A DNA stretch of 64,000 bases from Lepisosteus oculatus (lineage: Eukaryota > Chordata > Actinopteri > Semionotiformes > Lepisosteidae): the NCBI RefSeq assembly GCF_040954835.1, contig NC_090700.1, positions 16,783,501-16,847,500 of the forward strand. Direction: 5' to 3'. Position numbers and translations under genes: made by a program. Below, piece by piece: positions 10,601-21,200 of the stretch (positions are counted from its first letter, which is position 1; each line of letters starts with the position of its first letter). Below the pieces are notes generated by a model, which saw nothing but the letters and a program-made list of their open reading frames with translations, searched no databases and was not told the origin of the DNA.

Positions 10601-13600
10601 GTACATGGCCTGTAGACGACACTTCACCAGTTCGGTGGGACACAAAACCATTGAGGAAAAGATAGAGGCCAAAGAACCTGCTGCCGCATTCTCAAGATCA
10701 CTGCAGGGAAACAAAACCCAGACATGGCCTGTCTCCATCATCTTAACACAAGCCAACTCTGAGACTTCACCGGTGAAAACCAGGAGCGCCTTGAGGTCTT
10801 CTATGTGTGTATATACTGAGAACACCTGCTCTCTCCCAAGTCAATACATGCCTAATACCGGAAGACAACACTTAAAAAATACACTCTGAGAGCAACATCA
10901 AAGGTAATAAAGGTTTGAAATGAGTAGTACTGTCCTGTAAAATATCTTGTTGTTATTGCAGAAGTATTAAGTATTTTTTAAATGGAGTTTCAGTTCATTA
11001 ATATATTATGCCATCCCAGAACTGCTGTGAATTCCAAGTGGAACCAAAATTCTAAATATACAGTAAATAACATCAAATGGTTCATTCTTACAGTATATAC
11101 TATTGCAGGATCTTTTATCCTTTTAACACATTAATTACTAAATTGGTAACTGATTAAAGTGCTGAAAAAAACAACTAATTCACAATCATTGGGACCAAAG
11201 ATTTGCAATGCAGGCCTACAGCATCCCTACCCCTGACAAGACCCTGAAAGCAACCTCACCTGAGCACAGCGGCGTTGTCTCGGCCCAGGACCTTCCGAAC
11301 CACCTGCTGGCAGAAGCCGTAGCACATGAAGAGCACAGAGTTCTCTGCGATGTTGGCCATGAGGGCCGGGGTAGTGCCGTGGTAGAGCCCTCTGAAGCCC
11401 ACCTGCTTGTAGGTCTTCACGAAACAGTCTACAAAGCCCTTGTACATCGTGGGGAAGGTCTGCATTTTCACCTTGGCTGTGTCAAAGGGCTGCCCACTCA
11501 GCACACAGGCTGTACCTCCTGAGAAAGAGGGCAGCTGGATGTCACATATCTTCAGATAACAAAAGCTGAAATATTCTAAGACAAACCTCAGTTGCAGTTG
11601 TCTATTAGCTAGCATTCTTCTTCCTAGAAAACTAAGATCCATTCATATATACAGTGTATAGGGATTCATTAATAACAATTAGAGGTTAGTTCCATTATGA
11701 AAAGTAGAAAGAAAGAAGGATAAACACAACACAATTCCTGCTGTAGAATTAACTTCTATTTGTTCCTTTGCAGCTCCCTGTTCTAAACTTCTACTTGTTC
11801 CTTTGCAGCTCCCTGTTCTAAACTATCTGGATTATTTTAAGTGTAGTAATAATACTCTGTTTCTGGAATAGTTTCCTTTTTATTAAAACAGGTTTAGGCA
11901 TATGTTTGAACTTCATTTTCCACATTAACAAGGTTTGGCGTTGCATTGCCTATTTCTTTGAATGGCCTACAGTATATTTACTACCAACTGCCCGAAAACC
12001 TCATTTCTCTCTTTCCAAAAGCATGGCTGAAAGAGGGACGCACCATTTAAGCTGCTAAAAAAAGATCTCAGAACCATACAGAACTGAGATAGCATCAAAA
12101 GATCAAAGATGAGGGCTCCTGTTTAAACTGTAAAGGTGTTTGTTTGGGGTGCAGAATGAGCCCTACAGTCCAGATATGTCTGGATAAAGTCTGTACTGTG
12201 TTATCAGCCACCTCTGAATGGTTTATTACATTTAGCAGTGCTTAGTTGGCTGAATCCTGTAGGACATGTGTGAACTGTAACATGCTGGGAACCTGTAAGC
12301 TAGGGGTGTTGTTAGTAGATGCCGCACTACTCCTCCGGTCAATGTTAACTCCCGCAGGGTCCCGTGAAACATTCAGATAAAGAAACCTAGGAAGTCAAGT
12401 CAGATTACTGTCTCCATAACTAGTTAGCATTGGGCTGTGACACACATTTAACTGAGAACTAAAAACTGCTGTTTTTTAATTTAAAGTTAAAGGTTAACTT
12501 GATTAATATTTACCTTTAAAAGTTTTAACCTTTCAGTCATTTTTTTTCTCAGGCAGACTTCTGCTGTGGTTTGTTTTACTTACTTCACAACTGTGCAACA
12601 ACATGGAATGAAGCATTTCAAATTCTTTGCTAGAAGGATTACACAGATTATTGGGGAGCTAACTGAACCAGGCTCTTTCTGACTGACCATCATGTCTTTT
12701 GTTCCTAAACAATTCCCTTTGGATATGCAGTGCTGATCCAAGCATTTTTTATGCTGCCTATAGAATTGTTTTCGGAGGAAGCACAGACCTATCTGCTCGG
12801 GAGATCTGGCTCCATGGTCTGTTTTATCCTACAGACCAGGCTTGAACTCCGACTATCCTCCCATTCATCCATTAATAAAAACGTGTTAATCCTGATAAGG
12901 CGTGCCACATCCAAGCCAATTCCAGAAGCAAGAAGTACAACGCAGGATTATGCCCTTGACAGGATACGAGTTGATTGCAGAATGCACAAGTAAAAGAGAG
13001 CTGGATCCCAGTGTACTTTTTTTTTAAAGTTACATCTATCCCCATTTAATTTTCATGCATGTGTTTTCTTAATAAGACACTTATGTTATAAACTGTCACA
13101 TAGACATTTTAGGCAGACAACTGAAGCAGCCACACTGAAGTGCTCATGTCTACTTTTTTAACATGCAAAGCTATTCTTTGCCAATATAAAAAAAAATTTT
13201 GCATATTGCCAAGGTGGCAGAGGTGAAATCATGGAAAAACTGGTGGCTCAAAACATGAATTACAAAGTAAGCCAATGCTTTGACTCTACACTGACCTTGA
13301 GCCAACACCATGTGTTTGTGTAATAACAGATATGATTTCGATCTTATTTTAAAGGTGAAATACACACTACTCCAAAAGACATTCATGCCTTTGTCATGAC
13401 AAACAAGTCAGAATATAGCCACTAGTGTGCATTTTGAACAACATACTTTGTTAACCTAAAAATTTGAATTACTGCATAAAAATACTTTCTGAACTGAAAA
13501 CAATAAAAAGGTGTAGAAAAAGAATCTTATAAACCATCTAATGTAAGTATTTCTGAATTCAGTTTGGCTTTATGATAGAATATAGACTCTATGCAAAATT

Positions 13601-14319
13601 ACTCTTAATGAAGACAAGCGACTCATGACAGGTTCGTGATTGTGATGGTTGTTGCATGTAAGTATTTCACCACAGAGTGCACAAAGCTGGAAGTCCAGAA
13701 TTTCCCAGAACAGGTAAAAAATTACACCAAACCCCTGTTAGTTTGTTGGCAATGGTGTAGACAATGAACATAACTGGCTGAGCACCAGTGAGTGTAGGAT
13801 TTGGATGATATGGTCAGGATTCACTCAGGAATGAAATGAAACAGCAACCCTGCAAAACTTGCAGTGACAAACACGCCTCTCTTCCAACTGGCACAGAACC
13901 TCTGTATTTGACTGTATGTGACCGCATAGCCTGTGATAAGTTAAAAGATAAAGGGCTAGACATTGGGAGGCTGAGAAGATATATTTTGGATATTTCTTAA
14001 CAGGCAATTCCAAAATGAAGAAAAATACATCACACCATGTCCATAGCTTGGATATGTCCCAAGATAAAGTAATCAAAATGTCAGCGGACAAGCCCAAAAC
14101 CTTAACCATGAATACTCCATGGCTTCTGAAGCACTGCTCTGCCATCTGAAATCCAACTGTAACAAAAATATGTATTTTTCCCCCAAAAAATTGAGAGCAG
14201 TCTTGTGACTGGTCTGCCCCAGACTGGCATGGAATAAAACAAAGGCCGTGGAGTGTTACATTACCGAAAGCCCCAGCAGAGAGGTCAATGATAGCCTGGA
14301 CAACTGGATGAGGAGCCAT
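7479..14319 (-). CDS. slc25a15: Mitochondrial ornithine carrier SLC25A15 (ORC1), complete coding region
   Basis: Six-transmembrane mitochondrial carrier that exchanges ornithine and citrulline across the inner membrane for the urea cycle. Coding exons in transcript order: 14319-14265, 11518-11260, 10700-10563, 10036-9864, 9269-9111 and 7600-7479. All have GT-AG borders and phases that join, giving 906 bases = 301 residues plus stop, the same length as human SLC25A15. The three carrier repeats show their PX[DE]XX[KR] signatures at residues 29-34 (PFDTAK), 126-131 (PTELVK) and 230-235 (PIDCVK). The sequence is colinear with human ORC1 as remembered. ATG at 14319 has A at -3 and G at +4. Upstream 5' UTR exons and the promoter were not located. 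SLC25A2 is a mammalian retrocopy and is excluded by the introns. Confidence 0.96.
7740..7860 (+). repeat. tRNA-SINE 3' body fragment
   Basis: The stretch with gagcctacctagcaagcaat and ggctgccagtccatcacagg is related to 15640-15710 and 30825-30870. It abuts the antisense 5S-SINE at 7860-8212 with no clear gap, so the two form a composite repeat. Confidence 0.65.
7860..8212 (-). repeat. 5S-rRNA-derived SINE, antisense, tail-truncated
   Basis: On the minus strand it starts with gaagccatttcaccctgcag, followed by a 5S rRNA box-like stretch (GAAGCTAAGCAGGGTTGAGC, then CCTGGCCAGTACCTGGATG). Across this head it is closely similar to the plus-strand copy starting at 8359. The ATT-rich tail is missing. 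It lies in the last intron of SLC25A15. Confidence 0.85.
8359..8920 (+). repeat. 5S-rRNA-derived SINE, full-length looking
   Basis: The head at 8403-8453 (gaagctaagcagg, ctggtcagtatgtggatg, gagacctcctggg) follows the 5S rRNA internal promoter. The body ends with the motif ctatataaatgtaagcaatt and an ATTATTATTATA tail. The body is repeated at 30355-30712. It is head to head with the copy at 7860-8212. Confidence 0.87.
9111..9269 (-). CDS. slc25a15: SLC25A15 exon: third carrier repeat
   Basis: Acceptor tttgtacag, donor gtaaca. It encodes [20 protein letters not shown] and then [12 protein letters not shown]. The third PxDxxK signature is at residues 230-235. Confidence 0.94.
9598..9667 (+). 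repeat. Two-copy direct repeat, 48-base period
   Basis: An identical 22-base word (core catcaaggaagcttacat) occurs at 9598-9619 and 9646-9667 in the SLC25A15 intron between exons 9111-9269 and 9864-10036. Confidence 0.8.
9864..10036 (-). CDS. slc25a15: SLC25A15 exon: helix 4 region
   Basis: Acceptor ctgtgttcag, donor gtactg. It encodes [20 protein letters not shown] and then [20 protein letters not shown]. Near-identical to the human carrier as remembered. Confidence 0.94.
10563..10700 (-). CDS. slc25a15: SLC25A15 exon: second carrier repeat signature
   Basis: Acceptor tccctgcag, donor gtaagt. It encodes [20 protein letters not shown] and then [17 protein letters not shown]. The second signature is at residues 126-131. 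Confidence 0.95.
11260..11518 (-). CDS. slc25a15: SLC25A15 exon: first carrier repeat
   Basis: Acceptor ctttctcag, donor gtgagg. 259 bases encode [20 protein letters not shown], then [20 protein letters not shown] and [13 protein letters not shown]. The first signature is PFDTAK. Confidence 0.95.
11752..11819 (+). repeat. Tandem duplication of a 34-base unit
   Basis: Two adjacent 34-base units starting aacttcta and ending ctccctgttct differ at one base (t/c). The unit contains ttgttcctttgcag, the reverse complement of a word in the GGTGGGTAGCT element family at 4298 and 17642. It lies in the first coding intron of SLC25A15. Confidence 0.85.
14265..14319 (-). CDS. slc25a15: SLC25A15 first coding exon (start codon)
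   Basis: ATG followed by [17 protein letters not shown], colinear with the human N-terminus, and donor gtaatg. A pyrimidine tract plus cag on the minus strand (near 14525-14533) makes the exon start at about 14524, giving roughly 200 bases of 5' UTR in this exon and implying an upstream non-coding exon. Confidence 0.9.
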
Positions 14320-15599
14320 TATGGTGTTAGGTCGAAAGGTTTCGGAGGAATCCTTTGCACAGAGGTCCCCAGCCCCAACTTCAACTCCTACGTCAGTCAA
14401 ATAACCTACAGCAAAAGAAGGACCAGACCTGTTTTCAAATGGCACTTTAACACAAGACTTTACAAAGCATATCCACTGATGAGGCTCATTGGGTGCAAAT
14501 GCAAGTGGTGAGAAGGTTTCTGAACTGGGGAAAAAACATGGTAGAAAAGAGAACATAGAGCCAGAACCATTAAGACTGTAGAAATACCTATCGTTCCTGT
14601 TATGTTTTTTTTAATAAGCTATATCCCTTTCCTGGAATAAGAGGCTTTCTGATAACAGAAGGATGAAAAAAGTTACTATTTTCATGAGTAAGGATCCCCC
14701 AGTGATGATGCTTAGTAGTATGCTTTTGCATAAACAATATTAGCTCTGTGTTGTACTTCTAGCTTAGTTAAAGGAAACAGCAAAGAGAAGTGGTTCTAGT
14801 GTCAATGAATGTGGGCATTTTATAATTATATAATTAAATTGTAAACTTACAATTTCATTATCTTTTACCTGATTAATTAATCTGCCAAATTTACATTTTC
14901 TGTTAATGGGACTTTTAGAAATCTCTACGCTGTGTATATAACAGAAAATAAAACACAAACTTGAAACACACAACACCTCATTTTCAAATCAACTCCAATA
15001 TGCTATTTCAGCTACTTTTAACAGGCAAGTGATTGTTAAATTAAGCCTCAATTACTACAATGAAATAAAACATAATAAATTAAAGCACTTGTGTTTTTTT
15101 TTTTATTTGAAGTATCTTTCCAGCACTGGTACTTTTTCTATAAACCCACTACCATTTCCACCATCCCCGAGCGCCTCAGCTTAGTAAACACTGTCTTACT
15201 ATATTTAAACAAGCAAACTTCACCTTCAAGTTAAACCTATGTGACACAACCATAAGCAACAAAGACGGCAAAAACAAACTGCATATTCCATTTACTTGGA
15301 ATGGAGTCACACAAACAGGGGTGTCCTCTTCGGGTTATAATGGACTGGTGTGTCTGCAGATCATCATTCCAATTAAGTTTTTAACAAGCTGCTTAAAGCT
15401 GCTTCATCAGTCTCTACAGGTGCTGGTTCTTTTGATAAACAGAGACATCCCCAGCCTCAGGGGCAGGGCTTGGACAACCCCTGTTTTGTAGTCATATTAC
15501 ACCTGCTCTTGTACTGCCTGTTCCCCACAGTAATGGCAGGGCAGCATTCCTGCATGGAAATATGCGCAATAAGAAACAAAATTGGTCTGTCTCATTCCA

Positions 15600-15905
15600 T
15601 ATTCTAACTGCTTTATCCAATACAGGGACACAGAGGCACCGGAACCTATCCTGGCAAGCAACAGGTGCAAGGCAAGATACACCCTGGAAGGATGCCAGCC
15701 CTTTTCCCAGAAGCCAATTAACCTAACAGTATAATTTTGGAATGTGGGACAAAACCGGAACACCTAGAAAAGAAGCAAACACAGGAGGAACATACAAACT
15801 CCACACAGACAGCACCCCAGGTTCCAAGCCAGGACATCAGTGGAGGATTGCTAACCCCCACACCATTGTACTGCCCCAGTTCGGTCTGTACCCTGTTGAG
15901 GAAAT
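15600..15905 (-). repeat. tRNA-derived SINE, antisense
   Basis: On the minus strand the head near 15905-15815 shows an A-box-like GGTGTGGGGGTTAGC and a B-box-like GGCTTGGAACC. The conserved ggagtttgtatgttcc follows, and the far end is the body shared with 7740-7860. It lies upstream of the SLC25A15 start codon. Confidence 0.7.
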
Positions 15906-17629
15906 ATTTTGCGACACATTGATCAAATACCAGGTGCATGTCTTCAGGCTGCACCTGTGAAACTACCAGGTTAGAAACGAGTTGTCACTTTTTACTTTCC
16001 AAAGACGGAATTGGCTTTTAAATTTACAAATAAAAATGCTACAGTAGATCTCTAAAATAGATTTTTTAGATTCAAAGCAATAGATTCAAATCAAATAGAT
16101 TCAAAGCAATAGCTTGAACACAAATACACTGCGCTCATTTGTCGTGCCTTACCTTTAATTTCAGCACAAACCTATACACGAGAGATGGAACTGATTATAT
16201 CACAGAGGTTTCCTGGTATCGTGTAACATTGCATGATCAGGTTCTAAGGCAAGTCGCTCTTTGAAGCAGAAATGCAACAGCAACAGTAAAAAAAAAAACT
16301 ATTCTTCCATCATATCCAACGTTGTTAAAAATCCAGCGATCGGAATGCTCATCTCTTCAACACTCTGGTTTGCTGCACATAACACGTGCACTGAAGTAAC
16401 ATCTCGGGTCCTTCCCTGTTTTTGGAACTGATGTAACGCCTTCAAGTGTTACAGCCTTATAATATGGAAAATATGTAGATAACAGCTGGGCAGTGACATA
16501 CCATCAAAAGAGATGGTTCTTGTAGTACATAGTGAACAAAAATCACATCAAATACAGTACATAGCGGAAATAAAAAGCAGCACATTCAGTTTTGCGTGAG
16601 AGGAACAGAATGAACACCAAATCTGACGTATTAGCACAGTTGCGAAATTAACAAAAACGTCACTCACTCGATTTCTCCCAGCAGTGGGATCACATAAAAA
16701 GTAGATACATCTTTCGAAATGAACTCCGTTCATCAACTGGTGTGGAATCAATGACAATGATGGTACCACAGGACATCCTCTGTTACCAGTTACCGTCACA
16801 GCCTTAGCTCCCAAGGACTCGCAAGAAAAAAGTGCATGGGGAGCGTCTTAGAGCCCGTCTGATTTGTGGCTGAGAAATACACATACCATAATCGGAGCCA
16901 ACACGCTCTCTTTGATCATGTTATTGCACAACTCAGCATACGTGTGTGAAGTAACTTCATACCTTGGTTTTCGACACACGAGCAGCTAAACAGGGTCGGC
17001 GTATCCAACGAAAATTTCAACATCTTACTTTAAAGGCGAAATCGTTTGGAATTCCAATAGCAGAGGCTGAGAGATCTTGTCCAGCCAGACTTAACGATCA
17101 ATTCGGTTTCACTAGTCAATAAAGCACCATGAAAGGCAAAGTGTGGCTGTTGATTTTATTTTACGGTTTTGTCTCCTAAAGCGAATTTTAATCAATAACA
17201 GTTAAACTGCTCTAATACTGATAAATGTATAATAAATAAAAGAGTCTAATGCATGAATTAGTAACTAGCAAAAAGTATTTCTGGGACTGGGCTGAGACCT
17301 TTAACAAAACTGCAATCCAGGCAGACCTGGGACGTTTGATCTTTTATAAAGTATTCTTCGTACCATGGTTTTAAATAAAAAAAAAAGAAAAAAAAACATG
17401 GTTTTAAATGAACCAATCCGCAGTTTATTCTTCGATCTAATTTTGAAAGAAAAAAAAGCCTTTTTTATTTTATGCAGTGTGTAGGTAGACATTATTGCAA
17501 TTTAAGAGGATATTTGAAAAGCAAAAATCTTTTTTTTTCTATATAGCGCCATTCAATCCACCGCATTGTCAAATGGATAATACAGTATATTAATACTAGG
17601 GATTTGCACAAATCATTTTAACAATTATG

Positions 17630-17798
17630 TTATAATTTAGGTGGGTAGCTGCGTCAGCATGCGTAGGCTGCAAAGGAACATGTGATAGGTTTATTCCATG
17701 CTGAAAAAAAAAGTGAAGAAGGCTTCACGGCCGAAACGTTGCTTTTATTCTCCCTTTTTTTCAGCATGGAATAAACCTATTACAAATTATAATTTAGG
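17630..17798 (+). repeat. Hairpin-forming SINE-like element with 12-base target-site duplication
   Basis: Flanked by ttataatttagg at 17630-17641 and 17787-17798. Inside, 17685-17710 and 17755-17780 form perfect 26-base inverted arms around a 44-base loop, which itself contains gtgaag/cttcac. The left half matches the element at 4298-4411. Confidence 0.85.
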
Positions 17799-18098
17799 CT
17801 ACCATCAAATGTTGCATTGTGCACTACTTGCAAACAAGTTATTCAACATAGTTCCTTAATCAACCTGTTTTGTATGTAGGTGTTCTAAATTAGTCAACCA
17901 TTTTTTCTGTACCCAAATAGTCTCCATGGTATTTTTATTAAACGAAATATAATCCGCGGAACCTTAGTTCGGCGCAATAGTTTCCCTGCCGGTCGATACT
18001 TTTTTGCTGCATAGGGGGGGGGACGCCATTGCTAGTGGAGGTTGTACATACGCGTGTGACATTGTAGGGCTTAGAGTGCAGGACAAAATAATACTGCA

Positions 18099-18226
18099 AT
18101 GTACCGAAAACTTATTTTATACTCTTCTAGAAGTAAACGTGTTACTGGTTCAGTCTTTGAAACAGGTTTATTCAGTCCTAAAGACAGCAGTGTGTCCACG
18201 AGTAAAATCCTAGCCGTGGATATGAG
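18099..18226 (+). CDS. mrps31: MRPS31 first coding exon (presequence)
   Basis: 42 codons plus two bases, ending at donor gtgagt. It encodes [20 protein letters not shown], rich in R, K and S. G is at -3 of the ATG. A shorter alternative start is the Met codon at 18222. Confidence 0.7.
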
Positions 18227-21200
18227 GTGAGTTTATAAAATTACCCTTTTATTTTAATTTAAAGAAATAATTGTGATTTTTTCTATTACACAGTGTGAAA
18301 GCTATCGCAGACGGGGCAGAGGTGTGGAATGTATAATTAATTGTCATAATATTATTTCAAAAGCACTTTGTCTCCAGATGCCTTCTACTAATTGAATAAG
18401 GTCTGTAACGCCAAAGCCCTCCCAGTGCACTTTACGACACATATCACATTTTCATTTGCTGCTGGGATTGCTTTCTACCAGAAATGATCTTTAAAAAAAT
18501 ATATTTTATGTTGGGTTCCTTGTGGATTTGGTTCAATCATTCCTTCAAAATAGCTATATTAATTTGTACAGTCATTATGGAAAAGGGGGTTTTAAATTAC
18601 AGTTGGCTTCAATGTTTACATTAAGCCTTAAGAAACTTTCAAATGCAGGTTACAGACAAAATGGGGGGTGGTCTATTGTCCAGTAGACATGGTGTAATAA
18701 GATACCTTTGCTAGTCATTGGATTACAATGGGAAAAGAGCAATGAACTTGTACATAAGCTTCAGTAGGTATGAGTTGTTGTTTTTTTTTGTTAAGAGTGG
18801 TGGCCTTCAGCACCACAACTGCGATCTCAAAGGAGAGAGAAGAGGCTTCTGGTCCAGAAGAGGTGCAGAGCACCACCAGTGAGAAGGAGCAGGGAAAGTC
18901 TGGGAAAGAGAGTCTGTTGGACCTCTTAGGAGCCATGAAGGTAGAGGTGACCACAAAGAAGAAATTCCGTGGTCTGAACGTTCAGAAAGGCAAAGAATTT
19001 TCCAGAGATGCTCCTGGAGCACTTGAGAGTGCAACCAGCATGTTCCAGAAAGCTACCAGTCACATAGAGTCCCAGAGGTACGTTTTTTTTCTTGGTGCTC
19101 AACCTTAATACTAGGTGTCTTGCAGATGTTATGCTTATCATGATATACAATTATATACAAGAAAAAAAAGTAAAATAACAAATAAAGTATCCTAAGCCTA
19201 AGTCATGAAATAAGTAAAACAATTTAGCCGTTACAAAACGGGTTTTCTGTAGGGCAAGATATGTAGAAATCAAGTATAGAGCAAAAGAAAAAAAACAATG
19301 TAGTTAACAAGCAGAGTAAAACTGGACAGACATATCCTGTGTCCTATCTGTTTTGTTCTGCAGGGAGTAGCCTTGCTTTAGTCCACCCTCAATGATCAGA
19401 AGCGAACCATTTCATTTTAACGACTTTCATTTTAGCACGTAACAGAGGTTGCAAATGAGTCCTACAGCCCTTGGTGCCATGGTGTCTCCAGGTCACAATT
19501 CAGTGTACTTAAAATATTGCTTCCTTTCTTTTAAGGAGAAAATTTAACACGTCAAGCCTCTCTGATTGCAGTAGTGATGGTCCATTATTTCTGAAATAGT
19601 ACATCATTGAAAAAGGGTTGTGAAAGTTTTTTGGGCTCTTGCACTGTTGTGCATCTTCTGTATTTCCTGGGATGATCCAATTTTCTTTATGCTTCAGTTG
19701 TTTTCCACTTCAGTTTTGGTCTGAAGCGGTAATCTCATGTGTGCTATATAATAATGTGACAATTTCAGTTTTTGATTTTGAACCATAAATTGAAAATAAT
19801 AACCAAAAGGCACATACCACAGGGGCCATATGTTATGAAATGACTAGTAGTGCATCATGATCTACAGGATTGCAAGGTTTTATTGAATAATGGAAGAAAA
19901 AGCAACCACTGTGTTTCTGTTTTCAGTGTGACCTTGAGTCCAGAGCTGGTTGCTGCTGCCTCTGCTGTTGCCTCCTCAATGCCCAATAAGAGACAAGCTG
20001 AATCGGAACTCCTTCAGCAGCTGAGAAAACACGAGTCTGTATCAGACGTTCAGAAGAAAGGACAGACAAAAAATATCGGGTAAACACAGCAATTAAATCT
20101 GATACTGGCACCTTTCTTTTGTGGTTAACATAGAGGTAAACTAAGTTTAAATACAGTGCATATTGGAACATAGTGTTGTTGCTTATATATTTTTAGTTCT
20201 AGTGCAGCTCCGAATGTAGCTTTTCCAGAGAGTAACATGCCAGTAAGAGGATGTTTAAAATACATTTCACCACTTTCTTAAATGTTTCTATCAAGTAAGA
20301 ATGTTACTGGGCCATATTAAATCTTCTAGATAAGGTTTGACATAGTGCCACTTGTAACAATTTGCACTAAATCTTTTGTTTGTATCAGAAAGAGTGTAAA
20401 CTAATGAAATGTAAAGAAGAATGTCATAAGGTCAGAAAATTTTTATATAATGAAGAGATTCATTTCATATATAATGAATTTCTGAATAGGGGATTTGTTA
20501 AAAATAGGTGTGTTTAATGCTAGGTCTGTGAATTAAAAAAATAAGAACAGTGCAGACTTGTGTGTATTTTACTGTTGAAGACTCTCACTCTTATAAAACA
20601 TTTAACCTTATACCCCAAAACAGAGGATATGAAATTTAATTAGTCAAATCATACTGGTTTGTGTATGTAACTTGGGAGTAGGTGTTAATGTTATAAGCAG
20701 TGACCAGCTCTTTCCTTGTTAAGGAACATCATTGCTGACATGAAGATTGGTAAGCGTCCCAACATACGCACCAGTGCCAGAGCAGCCAATCAGATTCACT
20801 TTGATGATGATGGGCGGGGTTATATCCATGACAGAGGTGTGAACAGCAATCTTGAAGGTGTGCGCAACAGGTAAGAAGGATCTTCTTTGTGTTTATGATC
20901 TGTTTGGAAATTCACATTGGTGTTTTCTGTCCAGTGTATCTTTTAGTCTTGTGCAATACCAACGGGCTTTCTCTGTACGTTCAGATTACTTTTTAATAGT
21001 TTTTTTTCTTTCTCAGATGCTGCAAAAAATAAAATGAGCCTAAAATATGAAAAGACTTTTTCACGAATTGGATGTGAGTTTATTAATGGAGATTGTGTGT
21101 GCAGTACAGAACTGATTGTGTTGAAATTGTTTAACAAATAAATTCAGTAACTCAGGACATTTTTTTGTTTCCCACTAGCTGCATTTTCCTTCTTTTTTGT

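Larger units (their letters stand above)
14525..18098. other. SLC25A15-MRPS31 divergent spacer, promoters inside
   Basis: Holds the unlocated SLC25A15 promoter and 5' UTR exon(s) and the MRPS31 promoter just left of 18099. Repeats present: an antisense tRNA-SINE (15600-15905), a short tandem tract of tagattcaa units (about 16067-16110), a poly(A) flanked by direct repeats (17364-17409) and a hairpin element (17630-17798). No coding exon is recognised. Confidence 0.6.

Noticed and set aside
13825..14556. 243-codon minus-strand ORF
   Set aside because: Only the short part at 14319-14265 is coding (SLC25A15 exon 1). The ORF reads through the splice donor into the intron.
18004..18213. 69-codon ORF as MRPS31 N-terminus
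   Set aside because: It does not start with ATG, is out of frame with exon 2, and ends at a stop before the donor. The frame from 18099 splices correctly.
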